DNA from: Cytobacillus firmus
GTDB taxonomy: Bacteria > Bacillota > Bacilli > Bacillales > Cytobacillaceae
Assembly (NCBI RefSeq): GCF_023715565.1
Contig: NZ_JAMBOJ010000042.1
Span: 1-42,749, forward strand
Direction: 5' to 3'
DNA: 42,749 bases
The notes beneath the pieces are model-generated. The model saw only the letters and a list, made by a program, of their open reading frames with translations, was not told where the DNA came from and ran no database searches. Shown one piece after another: positions 24,463 to 32,820 of this stretch. A program made the position numbers and the translations under genes. Position 1 is the stretch's first letter. Every line of letters starts with the position of its first letter.

Positions 24463-24475
24463 GGTGACAGGTACC
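24463..24475 (+). repeat. REP-like element, partial, downstream of the RAYT gene
   Basis: GGTGACAGGTACC matches the hairpin half of the REP unit without the CGAATTTTGTCG part. A further fragment, GGTGACA, lies at 24511-24517, directly beside the transposase stop codon. Confidence 0.7.
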
Positions 24476-24519
24476 TATACCAGTTATAGACCACTAATCC
24501 CTATTCCTATGGTGACAAA

Positions 24520-25095
24520 CTAAATATTGAGTTGTTCAATTTTAAGGTCTTTTACCATCCACCTGCAGTAATTTTGTCTTTGCATCTTTTCGTCAATTCC
24601 GGAAAAGAGGTCTGTTATGGAGTTGAAGTTAAGGTAATCAGGAGTTTGCTGCTGTGGGTAATAATAGAAGGGGAAGCTTGACCAGCGGTAATTTTGGGGA
24701 GCATCCGTAATATTTGCTTCAACAGGATTTAAGTGAATATAGCGGCTAACCTCCAGAAGCCCATAGAGGTCATAAATAGGCTTACTGAAGAATCGTTTCT
24801 CAAATAAATGTCCCTGTACTTGATATCTTTTATTGTAATAATCAGCGTAGTATTTATTAACGTTTCTCATTACCCTGGAAAGTGAGGAATCTTGAGTTTT
24901 TATCATGAGATGATAGTGGTTTGACATTAGACAGTAGCTGGCAATTTCGAAGCTGGAAGAACGATGAGTATAGTGAAGGATATTTAAAAATGAGATAAAG
25001 TCTAAATCGTCTTCAAACAAGTTAGCCCTCCAATTACCACGGCTAACCACATGGTGGTAATGATCGGGACTCCAAATTCTTTTCGGGCGTGTCAT
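24520..25095 (-). CDS. REP-associated tyrosine transposase (RAYT), Y1_Tnp family
   Basis: This 191-residue single-domain HUH nuclease has the motif NHYHLM (H60, H62) and a candidate catalytic Tyr83 in NKYYADYYNKR, followed by the family sequence GHLFEKRFFSKPI and YIHLNPVEANI. RAYT proteins cut single-stranded REP DNA and are single-copy, usually immobile, and flanked by REPs. Here REP units lie on both sides in opposite orientation (24463 and 25160-25189). ATG at the complement of 25093-25095 follows AAAGGAGA; an earlier ATG lies inside that RBS. The protein appears intact. Confidence 0.9.
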   Translation of the reverse strand: MTRPKRIWSPDHYHHVVSRGNWRANLFEDDLDFISFLNILHYTHRSSSFEIASYCLMSNHYHLMIKTQDSSLSRVMRNVNKYYADYYNKRYQVQGHLFEKRFFSKPIYDLYGLLEVSRYIHLNPVEANITDAPQNYRWSSFPFYYYPQQQTPDYLNFNSITDLFSGIDEKMQRQNYCRWMVKDLKIEQLNI

Positions 25096-25159
25096 TCTAT
25101 ATTCTCCTTTCATAATTCTCCTTATAAGTATTCTCTCCTTGGAGGAAGAATTCCTTTAA

Positions 25160-25189
25160 TTCGACAAAATTCGGGTGGTGCCTGTCACC
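25160..25189 (-). repeat. REP-like element, copy 4 (full, inverted)
   Basis: The complement reads GGTGACAGGCACC followed by ACCCGAATTTTGTCGAA, identical to copies 1 and 3. It lies about 65 bases upstream of the RAYT start, opposite in orientation to the downstream REP fragment. Confidence 0.88.
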
Positions 25190-25204
25190 GTTTTTAGAAA
25201 ACTC

Positions 25205-25233
25205 TTGAAATAACCCCCCATACCAGCTAAACT
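25205..25233 (+). promoter_or_regulatory. Probable sigma-A promoter of yhfZ
   Basis: TTGAAA (25205-25210), 17 bases and TAAACT (25228-25233), just upstream of the proposed operator at 25237-25258. Confidence 0.5.
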
Positions 25234-25236
25234 AAT

Positions 25237-25258
25237 AATATACAGTTTTTCGTATATT
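25237..25258 (+). promoter_or_regulatory. Proposed YhfZ operator 1
   Basis: AATATAC-N8-GTATATT is a perfect inverted repeat, with N8 at 25244-25251. It lies between the yhfZ promoter and its start. The same dyad with the same spacing recurs before yhfY at 26250-26271. Confidence 0.65.
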
Positions 25259-25285
25259 GAATAGAAGGTAAAGAGGTTGTGCGAT

Positions 25286-26218
25286 ATGAGCCGTATTTGG
25301 GAAAGTTTATATTCAAAGAATGGGCTGGCTGCGAAGTTTATTGCGAAGGAGCTTATTCAGTTTTCGGAGGGGGAGAGAATCCCCCGGGTGAGTGATTTTA
25401 CTGACAAACTATCCCTGGGTCGAGGGACTGTGCAGGGGGCATTGAGAGTGCTGGAGGATCTGCATGCCATCTCGCTTGAATCCAGAGGGCATTTGGGAAC
25501 GTTTCTGAAAAAGAGGGATATCAACCTGCTGTATGAGATTGCAGGCATCGGACCGTTGATGGGTGTTATGCCGCTGCCCTATTCCCGGAAGTATGAGGGA
25601 TTGGCGACTGGCATTGTCGAGGGCTTTGAGGAAATCAACAAAAAGTCCGGCCTCGCTTATATGAGAGGAGCCCGAAGGCGGGTCGAATCATTAAAAACCA
25701 GGCGCTATGATTTTGCGATCATGTCCCAGCTGGCGGCAGAAGAGGCCGTACAGGAGTTTGACGGACTGGAAATACTCCATACTCTTGGACCGGAGACTTA
25801 TGTCACGTCCCATAAAGTCTTTTTTTCAGATAGCAAAAACAGACAAATCAAAGATGGCATGAAAATTGGAATCGACTATTCATCCGCTGACCAGGCCAAT
25901 ATCACCCTCCTTGAATGTGAAGATCACAAGGTTGAACTTATAAAAGTAGACTATATGCAACTTTACATTATGCTGAAAAACGGCACTATTGATGCGGCGG
26001 TTTGGAATGCGGATGAAGCGAGAGCACTTAAAACGTTTGCCTCCTCCGATTTTAAGTCGAAAAGAGCAAAGGAACTGGCCGTAAAAGCAACCACAGCAGC
26101 CATTGTCATAGAAAGTGAAAGAATAAATATCAGGGAACAAATCCAGCTCCTCCAGTTCAATAAAGTGGAAGAGGTCCAAAGGCTTGTAGAGGAAGGGAAA
26201 AAATATCCGCACTATTAA
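25286..26218 (+). CDS. yhfZ: YhfZ-type GntR-like transcriptional regulator
   Basis: This 310-residue regulator has an N-terminal winged helix (about 30-75; IPRVSDFTDKLSLGRGTVQG, then LRVLEDL) and a C-terminal ligand-binding region resembling periplasmic-binding or LysR effector folds (MGVMPLPYSRKYEGLATGIV; DFAIMSQLAAEEA). This matches the YhfZ family, whose E. coli member closes the yhf operon. ATG 25286 follows AAAGAGG. A 68-base gap with a second operator precedes yhfY. It is probably the pathway-specific regulator; the effector is unknown. Confidence 0.85.
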   Translation: MSRIWESLYSKNGLAAKFIAKELIQFSEGERIPRVSDFTDKLSLGRGTVQGALRVLEDLHAISLESRGHLGTFLKKRDINLLYEIAGIGPLMGVMPLPYSRKYEGLATGIVEGFEEINKKSGLAYMRGARRRVESLKTRRYDFAIMSQLAAEEAVQEFDGLEILHTLGPETYVTSHKVFFSDSKNRQIKDGMKIGIDYSSADQANITLLECEDHKVELIKVDYMQLYIMLKNGTIDAAVWNADEARALKTFASSDFKSKRAKELAVKATTAAIVIESERINIREQIQLLQFNKVEEVQRLVEEGKKYPHY

Positions 26219-26249
26219 GAAGCTAAAGTTCTAGTTTCTTAGCAGCATT

Positions 26250-26271
26250 AATATACTAAATACTGTATTTT
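26250..26271 (+). promoter_or_regulatory. Proposed YhfZ operator 2, overlapping a -10-like TATACT
   Basis: AATATAC-N8-GTATTTT has the same half-sites and spacing as operator 1, with one mismatch. The bases TATACT (26252-26257) inside it could serve as a -10, although no good -35 is visible. It ends directly at the GGAGGGG RBS of yhfY. Confidence 0.6.
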
Positions 26272-26286
26272 GGAGGGGTTAAAGCT

Positions 26287-26661
26287 ATGGATCTTAACCA
26301 ACTGCAAGAAAGAATGGATATCCTAATAAGCTCGTCTGTTGTCAGCACAAAAGCAGCTGATATAACGACACTGGCTTTTATACATCTGCAGTCGCACTTG
26401 AAAAAGGATGCCATTGACGGGGCGGAAATGCTTTTCACCCATTTGCCGACAGCTCTGACAAGAATTGAAGAGGAGGAACAGGTTGAAGCTCCCCATCCTG
26501 CCCTGCTGGATGAAGTCAAACAGTCACCGGAAGCATCCACAGCATTGAAGGAAATCGATTTTGTACAGCAGCAATGGAAGAATCAGCTCCCCCAAGAGGA
26601 AATCGATTTTCTGCTCATCCATTACACAAATGTACTGCAAATCAACAAAGGAGGAAATTAA
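26287..26661 (+). CDS. yhfY: PRD-domain protein YhfY
   Basis: This 124-residue protein consists essentially of one PTS regulation domain (PRD): LNQLQERMDILISSSVVST, then THLPTALTRIEEEE and a late EEIDFLLIHYTNVLQ. PRDs are phosphorylated by HPr or EII proteins in regulators such as LicT. A free-standing PRD is unusual, and no output domain is present here. RBS GGAGGGG. It overlaps the RBS of yhfU by adjacency (2-base gap), so the two are coupled. Its partner could be YhfZ or the transporter, which is inference. Conserved histidines include His at about 32 and 51. Confidence 0.82.
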   Translation: MDLNQLQERMDILISSSVVSTKAADITTLAFIHLQSHLKKDAIDGAEMLFTHLPTALTRIEEEEQVEAPHPALLDEVKQSPEASTALKEIDFVQQQWKNQLPQEEIDFLLIHYTNVLQINKGGN

Positions 26662-26662
26662 G

Positions 26663-27022
26663 ATGAAAATTGTAGTTGGCGGACAGGTGGATAAAAAGGA
26701 GATTGAGAGTTTAATAAAGGAGATTGACAGCAGCATAACGACGATGGTCAAATCGGATCTCGAAGCGGCGATGGCCGTTAAAACGGGACAGGCAGATTAT
26801 TATGTAGGAGCCTGCCATACAGGAGGCGGCGGTGCTTTAGCCATGGCGATTGCCCTTCTCGGCAAGCCGAACTGCGAGACGGTTTCCATGCCAGGGAAGA
26901 AGCCTGTTGAGGAGAAAATTGTAACCGCTGTCAGCGAAGGGAAGAAGGCATTTGGATTCACAGCTGACCACAAAGAAGCCGCAGTGCCTATGATTATCAA
27001 AGCCTTAAAGAATAAAAGCTAA
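26663..27022 (+). CDS. yhfU: YhfU, DUF2620 glycine-rich small protein
   Basis: This 119-residue soluble protein has an alternating beta-alpha pattern and a conserved GACHTGGGGALAMAIALLG motif (about 50-68). The motif resembles the glycine-rich SFCGS group found beside unusual membrane transport genes with PRD proteins. It might be an energy-coupling or phosphocarrier-like subunit for YhfT; this is inference. RBS AAAGGAGG. E. coli YhfU has the same size and neighbours. Confidence 0.82.
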   Translation: MKIVVGGQVDKKEIESLIKEIDSSITTMVKSDLEAAMAVKTGQADYYVGACHTGGGGALAMAIALLGKPNCETVSMPGKKPVEEKIVTAVSEGKKAFGFTADHKEAAVPMIIKALKNKS

Positions 27023-27049
27023 TCCATTTTAATTGAGGGGGAAAAAGAA

Positions 27050-28342
27050 ATGGAAATGACATTAATTATCCTGATTGGTGCCGTTGCTGCTGTCTTGGCC
27101 AATATGAATATTGCGGTTTTCAATGATGGCCTTCGTCCAATTGTCTCGGAACACGTGGAAGGGCGAATGACAAGACGGGACTTGGCCTTCACTGCCTTTG
27201 CAATGAGCTTCGGCCTGGTAATCGGATTTGGTATACCTTTTACACTCTCGGCGAGTATCATCCTTGTTCACAGTATCCTGCTGGGAACAGACATTATCGG
27301 ATTGCTGACGCCGAAAAATAAGTGGGGAACACCGCTTGCGGCTGTGATTGGCGGTGCTTATGGAGCTGGGCTGTTAATCGGGCTCGAAGGCTTTGTAAAG
27401 CTGTTCGATTATCTGCCGCTTAATTTCCTTGAAGCAATGGGAGCGGTTGGGACTCCAGTTGTCGTAACATTTATGGCATTCCCGGCACTTGCGGTTGCGA
27501 TGCAGTTCAGCGTGAAAAAAGGGGTTATTACGTTTATCGTATCAGCATTGATCCGTCAGCTGGCTGTCTGGCTGAACGAAAGCGGAGTTCTGACGATTTC
27601 AGGCACGACAGTAACACTGAACCAGGAAGGAATGGCCCTTATTACAGGAATGATCTTCCTGCTTGTTTTTGCCATGAAGGAAAAAGCTGAAGAAGGCTCC
27701 TCCATCGACCTTGCTGCTGTATTTAGTGACAAAGTGGCTAAAATCAGAAAAAATGTTGTGTTCTTTATGGTTATTGGCGGCCTTATTGCCGCTGCTACAA
27801 ATCTTTGGATCATGGCAGGAGATCCGATCTCTCTAAATCTATTAGCAGAGGGCAAATCAACAGATGCCGGAATTGCTGCGGCTGCACGTGCGTTAGGCTT
27901 TATCCCGCTTGTCGCCAGTACAGCAATCGCAACAGGTGTATACAGCCCGGTCGGATTCACACTCATTTTCGTCGTCGGATTTTTCTCCCCGAATGTTTGG
28001 GTAGCCTTAATCGGCGGTGTCATCATTATTTTCATTGAAGTTATGCTATTAAGCTCCATTGCGAGATTCCTTGATAAATATCCCGGTGTGCGTAATTCCG
28101 GAGAAAATATCCGCAGTGCCATGACCAAGCTTTTGGAAGTAGCGCTATTAATCGGCGGAGCGAATGCTGCCAATGCGATTGCACCAGGGTTCGGCTTCTT
28201 CTTCATTGCCGGCTTCTATTTGCTCAATGAAGCGGCTGGGCGTCCAATTGTCCGCATTGCGGTCGGCCCTGTGGGTGCCATTGCAGTCGGAATCATAGCC
28301 AATATTCTGGTTGCAATTGGAATCATGAACATACCTCAGTAA
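27050..28342 (+). CDS. yhfT: YhfT, predicted membrane transporter
   Basis: This 430-residue polytopic membrane protein has about 11-12 hydrophobic segments and conserved polar loops (NDGLRPIVSEHVEGRMTRRD; GVYSPVGFTL; LLIGGANAANAIAPGFGFFF). It matches the YhfT family of the yhf operon, with no close relation to characterised carriers. It probably imports the substrate of the downstream enzymes, perhaps with YhfU. RBS GAGGGGG. The gene lies 27 bases after yhfU and 27 bases before php. Confidence 0.85.
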   Translation: MEMTLIILIGAVAAVLANMNIAVFNDGLRPIVSEHVEGRMTRRDLAFTAFAMSFGLVIGFGIPFTLSASIILVHSILLGTDIIGLLTPKNKWGTPLAAVIGGAYGAGLLIGLEGFVKLFDYLPLNFLEAMGAVGTPVVVTFMAFPALAVAMQFSVKKGVITFIVSALIRQLAVWLNESGVLTISGTTVTLNQEGMALITGMIFLLVFAMKEKAEEGSSIDLAAVFSDKVAKIRKNVVFFMVIGGLIAAATNLWIMAGDPISLNLLAEGKSTDAGIAAAARALGFIPLVASTAIATGVYSPVGFTLIFVVGFFSPNVWVALIGGVIIIFIEVMLLSSIARFLDKYPGVRNSGENIRSAMTKLLEVALLIGGANAANAIAPGFGFFFIAGFYLLNEAAGRPIVRIAVGPVGAIAVGIIANILVAIGIMNIPQ

Positions 28343-28369
28343 TAAACAAAGAGAACGGAGCGGACAGCC

Positions 28370-29287
28370 ATGATACAAACCGTACTTGGAAAAATTGATC
28401 CGGAAAAATTGGGGATTTGCTCGGCTCACGAGCATCTCTCCATTGATCTTTCGCGGGTAAAAAAAGATCCGGATACGATACTGGATGATGAACAGGGCAT
28501 GTGTGAGGAACTGGGGGATTTTTACCGTCTCGGCGGGAGGTCGATGGTCGAAGTGACAAATGACGGCATGGGCCGGGATGCTTCCCTGCTAAAAAGGCTA
28601 AGCGAGGCAACTGGGGTTCACCTTATTACATGCACAGGCTTCTATAAAGATCCTTATATTCCGGACTTTGCCGACGGCTGGAAAGCGGAGCAGTTTGCAC
28701 AGCATTTTATCAAAGAGGCAACGGAAGGAATCGGAGATACAGGCATACTACCCGGAGTCATCGGGGAAGTGGGCACAAGCAAAAATGAAATGAAGCCAAT
28801 CGAACGCGATCTCTTAATAGGTGCTGCGATGGCCGGAATCGAGACTGGCCTTCCGGTAACCACCCATACAACGCTCGGAACACTCGGACTTGAACAGGTA
28901 GGGCTGCTGACGAAGCATGGCTTGCCGGCTGATCAGATTATCATCGGCCATCAAGACCTCAACCCGAATAAAGACGAAGTTCTCGCTGTTTTGGAAACAG
29001 GAGCTTATATCGCGTTTGATACGATTGGAAAAAATAACTACCGTCCAGATGAAGAAAGAGCTGACTTTCTTCTTGATTTTATAAACCGCGGATATGAAAA
29101 GCAAATTCTCCTTTCAGCTGACTTAACCCGCAAATCGCATTGGAAGAAGAATGGTGGCCCGGGCTACGGTCTTGTGCTTGAGACGTTTATTCCAAAATTG
29201 AAGAAATTCGGAGTGCCGGAAATCATCCTTCATCAATTTCTGACCGTCAATCCATCCAGAGCTTTTTCAATAAGGGAGCGATCATAA
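28370..29287 (+). CDS. php: PHP/YhfV, phosphotriesterase-homology metal-dependent hydrolase
   Basis: This 305-residue TIM-barrel amidohydrolase carries metal ligands H20 and H22 (AHEH), bridging E133 (GEVGT) in place of carboxylated Lys, H166, H194 and D251. Replacing Lys by Glu is typical of the E. coli PHP branch and differs from true phosphotriesterases. Related enzymes hydrolyse lactones, including phosphorylated sugar lactones. The physiological substrate of PHP is unknown. GGAGCGG serves as RBS. Its stop overlaps the yhfS start by one base. Confidence 0.88.
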   Translation: MIQTVLGKIDPEKLGICSAHEHLSIDLSRVKKDPDTILDDEQGMCEELGDFYRLGGRSMVEVTNDGMGRDASLLKRLSEATGVHLITCTGFYKDPYIPDFADGWKAEQFAQHFIKEATEGIGDTGILPGVIGEVGTSKNEMKPIERDLLIGAAMAGIETGLPVTTHTTLGTLGLEQVGLLTKHGLPADQIIIGHQDLNPNKDEVLAVLETGAYIAFDTIGKNNYRPDEERADFLLDFINRGYEKQILLSADLTRKSHWKKNGGPGYGLVLETFIPKLKKFGVPEIILHQFLTVNPSRAFSIRERS

Positions 29288-30429
29288 TGTCCACATACAA
29301 CAGAGCCCAATTAAAGTACGCAAATTCAGTTTTGCCAAGCTTATCCATACAGGAAGCACAAGAAAAACAATTCAAACTGGTCGATAGAATGAGCCGTCAT
29401 TTCAAAGGCAGGCAATTTTTATCGATGGGAGACCTTGGAGTTTCTCCAACATTTAAGCGCCCGGAACAGACCTGCCTTGTGGAAAAGGTTCTGGCTGATT
29501 TTTTTGAAACAGAAGACTGTGCCCTTGTCAGGGGAGCTGGAACAGGTGCGATCCGCAATATTCTAAGCATGCTTCTGTCTCCTGGAGATGAAATGTTCAT
29601 TCACACGGCCCCTGTTTATACGACGACAAAGGAAACGCTAAGAATCTTAGGGATCAAAACAGTCCAGGCAGATTACAATCATCTGGAGGAAGTGAGAACG
29701 GCCATCAGGACTAATCAAAGTCCTAAAGTTTTCTATATTCAGCATGCCCGCCAGCAGCCAGCAGATCATTACCAATTGGCCGAAGTCATTAAAGTTGTGA
29801 AAGAAGAACGCCCGGATCTTCCAATTGTCGTGGATGACAATTACTGCGCATTGAAGACAAAGGGGATTGGCGTGGAATTAGGAGCGGATTACTCCACCTT
29901 TTCCGGATTCAAGCTTCTCGGGCCGGAGGGAATTGCGGTCATTGCCGGCAAGAAAGAAGCCATCGAACGAGTCCATCACTATAACTATTCGGGCGGCGGC
30001 CAGGTTCAGGGTTACGAAGCCATGGAGCTGTTAAGGATGATGACCTTCGCACCTGTATCGCTGGCTATTCAAAACGAGCAGGTGGAAGAGCTCTGTCGCC
30101 GTCTGAATGAAGGCGCTGTGAATGGAATTCGCGCCGCCTACATGACGAATGCCCAATCCAAGAACGTCATTGTAGAGCTCGAAGATCCGATTGCCCAAAG
30201 TGTGATCAGCATCAGTGATGAGCATGGGGCAGCCACTCATCCGGTTGGAGCGGAATCGAAATATGAAATCATTCCGATGATTTACCGTGTTTCAGGCAGC
30301 TTTTTAGAAGCACAGCCTGAGCTGAAGGATTATGGACTGCGCATCAATCCGATGAAATCAGGAGCGGGCACAATCATTGGCATTCTAGAAAAAGTGATAC
30401 CTCTTGCAAAAGAAGTGCAGCATCGTTGA
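29287..30429 (+). CDS. yhfS: YhfS, PLP-dependent aminotransferase-like enzyme
   Basis: This 380-residue fold-type I PLP enzyme has a phosphate-binding GAGTGAIR (84-91), cofactor Asp in VVDDNY (D183 or D184) and Schiff-base Lys209 in SGFKLLGPEG. It resembles the YhfS family and is distantly related to cysteine-desulfurase and aminotransferase types. Reaction type (transamination, lyase or desulfuration) is not determined. Overlap TAATG with php shows strong coupling. Confidence 0.87.
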   Translation: MSTYNRAQLKYANSVLPSLSIQEAQEKQFKLVDRMSRHFKGRQFLSMGDLGVSPTFKRPEQTCLVEKVLADFFETEDCALVRGAGTGAIRNILSMLLSPGDEMFIHTAPVYTTTKETLRILGIKTVQADYNHLEEVRTAIRTNQSPKVFYIQHARQQPADHYQLAEVIKVVKEERPDLPIVVDDNYCALKTKGIGVELGADYSTFSGFKLLGPEGIAVIAGKKEAIERVHHYNYSGGGQVQGYEAMELLRMMTFAPVSLAIQNEQVEELCRRLNEGAVNGIRAAYMTNAQSKNVIVELEDPIAQSVISISDEHGAATHPVGAESKYEIIPMIYRVSGSFLEAQPELKDYGLRINPMKSGAGTIIGILEKVIPLAKEVQHR

Positions 30430-30456
30430 TACCCGTAAATAAAGGGGGAAACTTCC

Positions 30457-31617
30457 ATGTTTTTAGATGTAACAAAGCGCAGAAATCCTAAGCTGATTCA
30501 ATCGGGTGTCACCTTGCATCAAAGCGGGCAGATACCCCCGAATACGTACGTGATTGACCTCGATATACTCGGAGAGAATGTTGCAGCTATGGCAGAAACG
30601 GCAAAAAACCATGACTTTACGCTTTATTTTATGAGCAAGCAGCTTGGAAGGCTTCCGTTTATAGGCCGGTTTATTGCAGAGCGTGGCATCGAAAAAGCGG
30701 TCGCTGTGGAATTCGATGAAGCGAAAACACTGGCAGAAGGCGGCGTGAAAATGGGAAACGTCGGCCACCTGGTCCAGCCGGGAAAAAACCAGTGGAAGGA
30801 AGTACTGTCATGGAATCCTGAGGTCATTACCCTATTTTCCCTTGCACGTGCCAGACAGCTTTCTGAAGCGGCTGTTCAATTGGATAAGGTGCAGGATGTA
30901 CTTCTCAGGGTATATGCAGAAGGCGATATGATTTACCCAGGACAGCAGGGCGGCTTCCGATTGGAAAAGTTGGATGAAGAGCTTTCCGAACTGGCTAGGC
31001 TTCCGGGTATTAACTTAGCAGGCGTCACAACCTTCCCGAACTTTCAGCTGTCTGAAGATAAGAAAAGCATGGAACCGACACCTAACCTTACAACCCTTTT
31101 AAAAGCCAAAGAGGTTCTGGAAGGAAAGGGCATTACAGTAAAACAGGTAAACGGCCCAAGTGCGACCAGCTGTGAAACCATACCGTTATTGGCAGAAGAG
31201 GGTGTAACACATGGAGAACCGGGACATGCCCTTACCGGAACGACCCCGCTGCATGCGTACCGAGATCTCCCCGAGAAACCTGCCATTGTATATGTAACGG
31301 AAGTATCCCACCAGGATCAGGATCATTATTATGTCATGGGCGGCGGCTATTACGGGCGTTCCCACTTAACCGGGTGCCTGATCGGCGACAATGAAAAAGA
31401 TATATTGAAGCAGCGGGTAAAAGCAATCGAGCCCGATTCTGAAGCAATTGACTACTATGGTGCAATTAAGAAACCGGACGGATTTCAGATTTCTGAAGGA
31501 GATACAGCTGTTTTCTCTTTCCGCACCCAGGTGTTCGTCACCAGGGCTCATATTGCCCTGGTAAAAGGAATTCAAAGCGGAAAGCCGCAACTGGTTCACT
31601 TTGAGAGGAAGTGGTAA
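30457..31617 (+). CDS. yhfX: YhfX, alanine-racemase-like PLP enzyme
   Basis: This 386-residue fold-type III PLP barrel has the Schiff-base Lys61 in LYFMSKQLGR, GNVGHLVQPGK, and C-terminal conserved YVMGGGYYGR (residues near 290). It matches YhfX of E. coli and belongs to the alanine racemase N-terminal superfamily, but the usual second catalytic Tyr context is different, so racemase activity is not certain. It starts 27 bases after yhfS behind AAAGGGGG and ends 2 bases before yhfW. Confidence 0.85.
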   Translation: MFLDVTKRRNPKLIQSGVTLHQSGQIPPNTYVIDLDILGENVAAMAETAKNHDFTLYFMSKQLGRLPFIGRFIAERGIEKAVAVEFDEAKTLAEGGVKMGNVGHLVQPGKNQWKEVLSWNPEVITLFSLARARQLSEAAVQLDKVQDVLLRVYAEGDMIYPGQQGGFRLEKLDEELSELARLPGINLAGVTTFPNFQLSEDKKSMEPTPNLTTLLKAKEVLEGKGITVKQVNGPSATSCETIPLLAEEGVTHGEPGHALTGTTPLHAYRDLPEKPAIVYVTEVSHQDQDHYYVMGGGYYGRSHLTGCLIGDNEKDILKQRVKAIEPDSEAIDYYGAIKKPDGFQISEGDTAVFSFRTQVFVTRAHIALVKGIQSGKPQLVHFERKW

Positions 31618-31619
31618 GG

Positions 31620-32813
31620 ATGGCAAAAGCAATTCTGCTGGTGATTGATAGCTTTGGCATCGGCGCAATGGAGGATTGCGGAGAGTTCAGCCCTTCTGAC
31701 TGCAGAGCCAATACCTATAAGCATATCAGGGAATCGGCTAATTTTTTAGAAATACCGACCTTATATAGGCTTGGGCTGGGAACACTTGTGGATGGGAAGG
31801 AAGCCCCTGCCAATGCGTACGGCTACTCGGCATTGGCCCATCACGGGGCAGACACATACCTCGGGCACCAGGAAATTGCCGGGAGCTGCCCGAAGCGCTC
31901 GAATAAACGACTGATGAAAGACATTCATCCAGATCTGGCCAAGGCATTAACGGAAGCAGGCTATGAGGTTGAATACCCATGGAATGACCGCCCGGTGCTA
32001 TTAGTAAATGGTGCCTGTGTCATCGGGGATAATCTCGAATCTTCATTGGGAAACATCATCAATTTAACTGCTGATTTTAAAAGAATGCCTTTCCAGAAAT
32101 TAAAGGAAGTCGGAAAAATTGTCCGGCAAAATGTAGACACCAGCCGGGTCATTGCGTTTGGAGGACCCTATACAACCATTGAACATATCCTGTCAGTTGT
32201 TCACGAAAAAAAACCAGGCCAGTGGGGAGTGGATGCCCCAAAGGCCAAAGTGTACGGCAAAGGCTATGAAGTCTATCACATGGGCTACGGGGTAAACATA
32301 GACGGACAATTTCCGATGATCGCTGCCCGGCATGGCCTCAAAGTCCACCGGATTGGCAAAACGGCGGATGTCCTGCATGGCGAAGGACCCGCAGAACCAA
32401 TTGTCGATACTGAAAAAATATTACAAGCTGTGGAGAGTGCATATTTAGAAGAAAAAGAGGATGCCGCATTTCTGGTAAATGTACAGGAAACAGACCTGGC
32501 AGGACATGCCGAAGATACAGAATGGTATGCGAGCCTGCTCAATACAACCGATCAGTGGCTCGCAGAATTCCTGCCCAAAATGGCAGAGGAGGATCTGTTA
32601 ATCACCATGGCCGACCATGGCAACGATCCGACCATCGGCCATTCCAACCATACGAGAGAATACGTCCCGATCCTCGCTGCCGGTAAGCGGGTAAAACCGG
32701 TTAACATCGGAAAGCGCAATTCGATGGCTGATGTCGGGGCAACATTCAGCGAGTTTTTTGGATTGCCTGCCACTGAGGAAGGCGAGAGTTTTTTGAAGAT
32801 GATGATAGATTGA
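31620..32813 (+). CDS. yhfW: YhfW, phosphopentomutase-like enzyme
   Basis: This 397-residue member of the alkaline-phosphatase superfamily resembles DeoB. Metal ligands include D10 (VIDSFGIGAM), the phosphorylatable Thr79 in GADTYLGHQE, and a C-terminal ADHGNDPT...HTREYVP. Phosphopentomutases move phosphate between C1 and C5 of (deoxy)ribose. This paralogue probably acts on a related sugar phosphate. ATG 31620 lies 9 bases after AGAGGAAG; the frame opens at GTG 31611. It is the last gene of the operon, followed by a hairpin. Confidence 0.87.
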   Translation: MAKAILLVIDSFGIGAMEDCGEFSPSDCRANTYKHIRESANFLEIPTLYRLGLGTLVDGKEAPANAYGYSALAHHGADTYLGHQEIAGSCPKRSNKRLMKDIHPDLAKALTEAGYEVEYPWNDRPVLLVNGACVIGDNLESSLGNIINLTADFKRMPFQKLKEVGKIVRQNVDTSRVIAFGGPYTTIEHILSVVHEKKPGQWGVDAPKAKVYGKGYEVYHMGYGVNIDGQFPMIAARHGLKVHRIGKTADVLHGEGPAEPIVDTEKILQAVESAYLEEKEDAAFLVNVQETDLAGHAEDTEWYASLLNTTDQWLAEFLPKMAEEDLLITMADHGNDPTIGHSNHTREYVPILAAGKRVKPVNIGKRNSMADVGATFSEFFGLPATEEGESFLKMMID

Positions 32814-32820
32814 GAGAGAT

